Assembly (NCBI RefSeq): GCF_000321225.1
Contig: NW_004450397.1
Span: 3,720,091 to 3,784,090, forward strand
DNA from: Odobenus rosmarus divergens
Lineage: Eukaryota; Chordata; Mammalia; Carnivora; Odobenidae
Reading direction: 5' to 3'
DNA length: 64,000 nt
A program made the translations under genes and the position numbers. The notes below the pieces were generated by a model. That model was given only the letters and a program-made list of their open reading frames with translations. It was not told where the DNA came from and ran no database searches. Positions 59,078 through 64,000 of this stretch are shown piece after piece; position 1 is the stretch's first letter, and the number at the start of each line of letters is the position of its first letter.

Positions 59078-59252
59078 TGCCTCTCAAACTTTAACACACA
59101 GAATGACTGAGAGATCTTGTTCAAAATGATTCCTGGGTCCAACCCCCAGAGTTTCTAACTCAATAGGTTTGAGTAGGGGACCTGGGAATTTACATTTCTG
59201 GTAAGTTCCTAGGTGATGCTGGACATTGCTAGTGACTTTGAGTAGCACTGGT
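59078..59252 (+). mobile_element. MER3/MER5A-like hAT-Charlie MITE
   Basis: Left end 'agtgcctctcaaactttaac' and right end 'gactttgagtagcactgg' are inverted-repeat-type hAT-Charlie termini. The inside matches: 'agagatcttgttcaaaatga', 'ttcctgggtccaacccccag', 'agtttctaactcaataggtt', 'gggaatttacatttctggta', 'agttcctaggtgatgctgga'. It is near full length at about 175 bp. Confidence 0.82.
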
Positions 59253-59639
59253 GTAAATAAGGAGCTCTTTAATACTCATGAAACTATTGAAGAATTGGAG
59301 ATATGGAGGTTGAGAGGAGCTGAAAGAAGTAGGGGAAGGGGTAGGTAATTACAAGGTAGTGTTAAATACTTAACAACCAAGAGCTGAACAACAGTTAGAA
59401 AGAAGAAGAGATAAATAGTCATATCTGGGGGTTTATGGTGATAATAGGATAAACAGTTGATGTTCTGGTGTGCATTTCCCAATGTGGAAATGCAGATTAG
59501 CATATAGGTCTGAATATATAACTTAAGTCCTACATAGAAGTCCTGACCATTGTTCTGTCATTTTACTTGGCTGGTGATCCTAGAACGTCCAAGAATATCA
59601 CAGGAAATGATTTTGTCTGGATACTCACTTTCTAAAAAA
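59253..59639. other. Unassigned non-coding DNA
   Basis: No gene or repeat is recognised. Confidence 0.45.
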
Positions 59640-61985
59640 GAAATAGACCAGAAAACTAAAGATTCAGGAAACGTTCAAGATACAGTAAAATCCATGATTC
59701 AGAAATAAAAGCCTTAAACACATTTTTAAACAAAGATTTTAAGCCACCATTATTAACCATCTCCCATAAGATAAAAGTAGACATTAATGAGATATGGAAA
59801 AACAGAAGCTCACAGCAGAAAAATAGAAACTTTAAAAAAAGAAGCAAATGAAAATTTTAGAAGGGAAGAAACATAACATTTTAAACAATTCACTGGGCAG
59901 GCTCAGTAGTATGATGGAGATAGTAAAGGAGTCAGCAAACTTATAGATAAATCAATATAAATTATTCAATTTATCCAAATTATCCAAGAATAGCAGGAAA
60001 AAAAAACTTTAAAAAAATAAACACAGCCTCAGAAATCATTAGGAAAATATCTAACATTTGTGTCACTGGAGTCCCAATTAACAAAGAGAATGTTATTGAT
60101 GCTGAAAAAATATTGAATAAATAATGACTAAAAATTGCCCAAATATGGTAAAAGGCATACATTTACAGATTTAAGAAGCCCAGCAAATCCCAAACAGGAT
60201 AAATTCATAGAAAGTCATGCCCAGACACATCAAATTCAAACTTTAGAAAACCAAAGATAAAGAAATAAATGTGAAAGCAGCCAGAGGGGAGAAAAATGAT
60301 ACATTACATATGGGGAAAACTATTTGAAAGATGGCCTCCCATTTCTAGAAACTTTGGAAGCCAGAAGAGAGTGCGACATCTTTATAGTGTTGAAAGAAAA
60401 GAACTGTCAACCCTGAAAATATCCTCAGGACTGAAAGCAAAATAAAGACCTCAGATGAAAGAAAACTAAGAATTCATCATCAGCAGACATGTTAAAAAAA
60501 TGCTGCAGGAAGTTTTCCAGCCTGAAGAGAAGTGATAACAAAGAGAAGCTTGGAACTTCAGGAATGAGATAAAAACATCTCAAATGGTAAATATCTTGGG
60601 GAAGTATCTTAAGAATTTATATGGTTGCAAGGCTTCTACATTTTACTTGAGATGGTAAAATATTAATTTTAAGTAAACTTTGGAAAGTGAGGTATATATA
60701 TTGCAATTTTTTTGATCAACAACTAAAAATTAATACAAAGTGATATTCTCAAAAGACCAATTAATAAGTTGTAATGGAATATTAAAAATATTCTTGTAAT
60801 CCAAAAAAAATCAGGAAGAGGTAAAAGTGGAAAAAAACCAAAGGGAGCAAAGAGAAAACAATCATAGGGTAGACCTAAATTCAACCGTATCTATAATATG
60901 TAAATGATTCCAACACCAATTAAAAGGCACAGATTGTCAAATTGGATTTAAGAAAAAGATCAAACATTATTCTATTAGAAACACATTTTAAATATAATGA
61001 TTCAAATAAGTTAAGAGTAAAAAGATGGAACAGGAAATACAATATGAATGCTAATCAAAGGAAAGCTGCAGGGGCTACAGTATTTTTTAATTAATTAATT
61101 AATTTGAGAGAGAGAAAGAGCACACAGAGGAAGAGGGAGAAACAGACTCCCTGCTGAGCAGGGAGCCCAATGGGAGGACCTTGAGATCATGACCTGAGCC
61201 AAAGGCAGATGCTTAACTGACTGAGCCACACAGGTGCCCTGTGGAGGGGCTATATTAATATCACAGTAGACTGCAGAATCAGGAATATTTCAGGGATAAA
61301 GAGGAACATTAAATAATGACAAAATCGTCCATCACCAAGAAGACATAACAGTCCTAAATGTGTTTGTACCTAACAATAGAACTTCACAATGCATAAAACA
61401 AAAATGGATAGAAGTGCAAGGAGAAATAGATATGCCCACAAATATATTTGGAGACTTGAATACTCTTCTCTCAGCAATCAATAGAACAAGTATACATAAA
61501 ATCAGCAATGTGAAGAAGACTCAATACCATCTACCAGCTTGATCTAAATCACAATTGCCAAGCACTCTACCCAACAACAACAAAATACACATTTTTTTCA
61601 CACATGAACCATTTGTTAAGATAGATCGTATCATGGGCCTTAAAACAAAACTTGATACATTTTTAAAAAATTTAAGGTATGTTCTCCCTCCATAACCAAA
61701 GTAAACTAGAAATAAAATAGAAATATATCTGTAAATTTTCCAAATATTCAGACATTTTGGAATTTAAATCCATGGGTTGAGGTAACACATGAGTCAAAAT
61801 GAAAGTTTCAAGGGAAATTAACAAATATTTTGAACTGAGTGAAATTCAAAAATGTAAAGCTAAAATGTTTAGAAGAAAATATGAGACTTTGGGCTAGACA
61901 AAAGTTCCTAAATACAACCCCAAGAACACATAACAGAAAAAAATTGATAAATCATCTTTACTTTTTATGATAATAATCCATGGTG
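59640..61985 (+). mobile_element. HAL1/L1M element, sense, ORF1 to start of ORF2-like region
   Basis: ORF1-region text: 'aagaagcccagcaaatccca', 'catgcccagacacatcaaat', 'aaatgtgaaagcagccagag', 'gccagaagagagtgcgacat', 'agaactgtcaaccctgaaaa', 'aaatgctgcaggaagttttc'. It is followed, past an inserted SINE, by endonuclease-region-like text: 'cagtcctaaatgtgtttgta', 'gagacttgaatactcttctc', 'caagcactctacccaacaac', 'agatagatcgtatcatgggc'. Frames are broken throughout and no protein survives. The presence of the second region means this is L1M, or a HAL1 form retaining that part. Confidence 0.75.
61081..61240 (-). mobile_element. Can-SINE, antisense, inside L1/HAL1
   Basis: A tail region 'ttaattaattaattaatttg' is followed by 'agagaaagagcacacagagg', 'actccctgctgagcagggag', 'ttgagatcatgacctgagcc', 'gactgagccacacaggtgcc'. 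Flanks 'gcaggggctacagtatt' (61068-61084) and 'ggaggggctatattaat' (61243-61259) look like a decayed TSD. The L1-type sequence resumes afterwards. Confidence 0.94.
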
Positions 61986-61989
61986 ATTG

Positions 61990-62200
61990 TAGCTCTAATT
62001 CTGGGTTTCTCAAGCTCAGCATTATTGACATTTTGGGCAAAAGAATTCTCTATTGTGAAACAACAGCCCTAGATGCCAGTAATATGCACCTCTACATCCC
62101 CAGCCCAATTGTGACAACAAAAATGTCTCCGGACATTGCCAATTGTTCTTTGTGGGGACAAAATTATCCCTCACCTCCCAAACTAAAAACCATGGCTATA
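61990..62200 (+). mobile_element. Old hAT-type MITE, family not named
   Basis: 'ctgggtttctcaagctcagc', 'attattgacattttgggcaa', 'ccctagatgccagtaatatg', 'attgtgacaacaaaaatgtc' and 'tccggacattgccaattgtt' match a common mammalian MER-class DNA element that I recognise by sequence but cannot name with certainty. An 82-codon frame (61967-62215) covers it and is not a gene. Confidence 0.7.
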
Positions 62201-62224
62201 ATTTATTTGTTTTAACTGCTATAT

Positions 62225-62485
62225 ATCTTTTTCTTTCTACATGCCACATTTTTCATTGTCAAAATTAATTTTCGCCAATCTGATGGATGTAAGATAACAT
62301 CTCATTGGTATTTCTCTGATTAGTATTGAGAATATTTCTGTACATTTATTGTCTATTTTGATGGTTTTTCTTTTCTATGAATCACGTTTTCATATCCTTT
62401 TTCTAAATAATAAAAACCAAATATAATATAAATGATATTTATTATTTACACATTATTTATATGTTAAATAATATCATATAAATTT
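62225..62485 (-). mobile_element. L1M 3' UTR fragment, antisense
   Basis: 'gccaatctgatggatgtaag', 'ataacatctcattggtattt', 'ctctgattagtattgagaat', 'ctatgaatcacgttttcata' and 'tcctttttctaaataata' are antisense L1M 3' sequence. An AT-rich run follows (62405-62485). Confidence 0.82.
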
Positions 62486-62487
62486 AA

Positions 62488-62675
62488 AAATTATTTATTT
62501 TTTTGAGAGAGAGCAGGAGCAGGGGGAGGGGCAGAGGGATAGGGAGAAGCAGGTTCCCTGCTGAGTAGGGAGCCCCACACAGGGCTCCATCCCAGCACTC
62601 CCAGGGCTCCCAGGACCCTGGGATCATGACCTGAGCTGAAGGCAGACACTTAACCAACTAAGCCACCCAGAAGAC
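62488..62675 (-). mobile_element. Can-SINE, antisense, inside antisense L1
   Basis: 'ttatttatttttttgagaga', 'gcaggagcagggggaggggc', 'gcaggttccctgctgagtag', 'gggctccatcccagcactcc', 'ggatcatgacctgagctgaa', 'aactaagccacccag'. An extra 'cactcccagggctcccag' near 62595-62613 looks like a small internal duplication. TSD is not clear. Confidence 0.95.
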
Positions 62676-62679
62676 TCTA

Positions 62680-63910
62680 TCTGCAATTGATTTCTATGGA
62701 TAGTAATGATTCCGTTGAATTTTGTTCCATAGAGACAACCAGTTGTCCCAGTATCATGCATTGAATAGTATATCTTTTTACCACCAATTAGCAATGCCAC
62801 TTTGTCATATATTTCTATTCTATTAGTATATTTTTCTCTGATAGTTACACAACATTTTAACTGCTCTACTTTTATAATAATTTTTTACTTATATTGGGAC
62901 AAGTTCTTTTTCTAATATGTTCTTCTTCAAAATTGGCTTGACTTTCATTGTACCTTTGTTATTTTATATACATTTTGAATTCATTTATCGCATATTCTTT
63001 ACAGAATTTTTATTGACAGTGCACTGAATTCATAAATTAATTAGGGAAGAAAACAACATCTTTGTAATATGGTGTGTTTCTATAAATGTTTTTTCTCTCC
63101 ATTTATTGCAGTCTTTATAATTATCTTATTTTTTTAAGGATTTTATTTATTTATTTGACAGAGAAAGAGAGACAGCAAGAGAAGGAACACAAGCAGGGGG
63201 AGTGGAAGAAGGAGAAGCAGGCTCCCCGCGGAGCAGGCAGCCTGATGCGGGGCTCGATCCCAGGACCCTGGGATCATGACCTGAGCCGAAGGCAGACACT
63301 TAACAACTGAGCCACCCAGGAGTCCCAGTAATTATCTTTAAATAAAGTTTTGTAAGTTTATTCATAAATGTCTAGCCCAAATTTTGTTACATTTGGCCAT
63401 ACATTGTTTGGGGTTTTGCAGCTATTATAAATGTCAGTTTTTAAGAATTGAAATTTCCCTATTTGTCACCAATATCAAGGAAGGTAATGATTGTTTGTAT
63501 CTTGATATATCCTGCAAACTTGTTGTACGCTGTAATTAATCCGAATAATTTGTCTGAAGTTCCTCATAGATTTTCTTGTGTAGCATCTATGAATATTGTC
63601 AGTTTTATTTCTTTCTTTCCATTATTTATAACTTGTTCTTCTTGCCTTACTCTGACAACTATGATCTCTTAACAATGTTGAATGGAAGTATTGACAACAA
63701 GCATCCTTGTCTTATTGCTGAATTCAAAGGCAATGTTTCTTATATTTTATTAATAAATATTATGTTTGTATTAGCATTAGGGAGATACCCTTTATCAAGT
63801 AAGGAATTTAGCCATACTTCAAGTTAATTGATTTATTTATCCAGGGTATGAAATAGGAATTTTATTTTCTTTGTAATACTTCTCTCTCCGCAGGTTTATT
63901 TTTCTTTTAG
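62680..63910 (-). mobile_element. L1M ORF2-derived segment, antisense, split by a Can-SINE
   Basis: Antisense ORF2 text: 'caaccagttgtcccagtatc', 'tttctattctattagtatat', 'gcactgaattcataaattaa', 'cttgatatatcctgcaaact', 'gttgaatggaagtattgaca', 'acaagcatccttgtcttatt', 'agggagataccctttatcaa'. It is in the same strand as the 3' UTR piece at 62225, so probably one truncated element with internal loss. Plus-strand frames at 63448-63827 are shadows and the ORF2 frame is broken. Confidence 0.85.
63118..63338 (-). mobile_element. Can-SINE, antisense, young, perfect TSD
   Basis: Body 63128-63328: T run, 'aaggattttatttatttatt', 'acacaagcagggggagtgga', 'ggctccccgcggagcaggca', 'ggctcgatcccaggaccctg', 'gatcatgacctgagccgaag', 'actgagccacccaggagtcc'. 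The 10-bp TSD taattatctt at 63118-63127 and 63329-63338 is perfect. It is the same young subfamily type as the copy at 58.1 kb. Confidence 0.97.
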
Positions 63911-64000
63911 ATGCTATCAGCCCAGAATGCTAAACTCATTTGGAAGAAGAGAATAGAGTAAATAGGATTTGACAGAATTAGAAGATGGGGTAGTCAGGGT
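63911..64000. other. Unassigned end of window
   Basis: No feature is recognised. The L1 may continue but the match is lost. Confidence 0.4.

Overview
This window reads as a gene-free (intergenic or deep-intronic) stretch of a mammalian nuclear genome, almost certainly from a carnivoran. The diagnostic evidence is ten copies of the tRNA-Lys-derived Can-SINE, which is specific to Carnivora, and a carnivore-type L1 3' UTR with poly(A) tail at the left edge. The youngest SINEs (58.1 and 63.1 kb) carry a 'cacaagcagggggagtgg' block that I associate with arctoid caniforms (bear, seal, mustelid) rather than dog. That finer placement is inference. All other repeats (L2, MIR, MaLR/MLT1 LTRs, old L1M/HAL1, hAT fossils) are the usual ancient mammalian set.

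No protein-coding exon, tRNA, rRNA or known ncRNA gene could be supported. Every open frame is short; the longest is 234 codons at 15.3-16.0 kb, minus strand. They lie in repeats, simple sequence or unrelated sequence, and none resembles a protein family I recognise.

Layout. 0-10 kb: L1 tail, AT-rich unique DNA, MIR, antisense L1M, L2, and a long antisense L2 split by another insertion. 10-20 kb: microsatellite plus a palindrome-bearing minisatellite (10.1-10.3 kb), an antisense MLT1-type LTR, L2, a GC-richer block at 15.1-15.8 kb, and a repeat-poor stretch at 18.2-19.0 kb that is the best candidate for conserved regulatory DNA. 20-30 kb: two antisense Can-SINEs with target-site duplications (TSDs), MIR, nested L1s and an MLT1 LTR. 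29-41 kb: L1/HAL1-rich DNA with L2 pieces and three SINEs. 41-56 kb: mostly ancient fragments (TIR element, MIR, antisense L1, L2, MLT1 LTR), one SINE, and an unusual 'tail-only' retroinsertion at 56.0 kb. 56.9-58.9 kb: a 50-N gap whose flanks show that a 1,766-bp unit is tandemly repeated and collapsed, either really or as an assembly artefact. 59-64 kb: HAL1/L1 on the plus strand, a hAT fossil, L1 on the minus strand, and three antisense SINEs.

I found no novel gene system. The most checkable observations are the collapsed duplication around the gap, the tail-only insertion with a perfect 16-bp TSD, and the minisatellite with a variable palindromic core.
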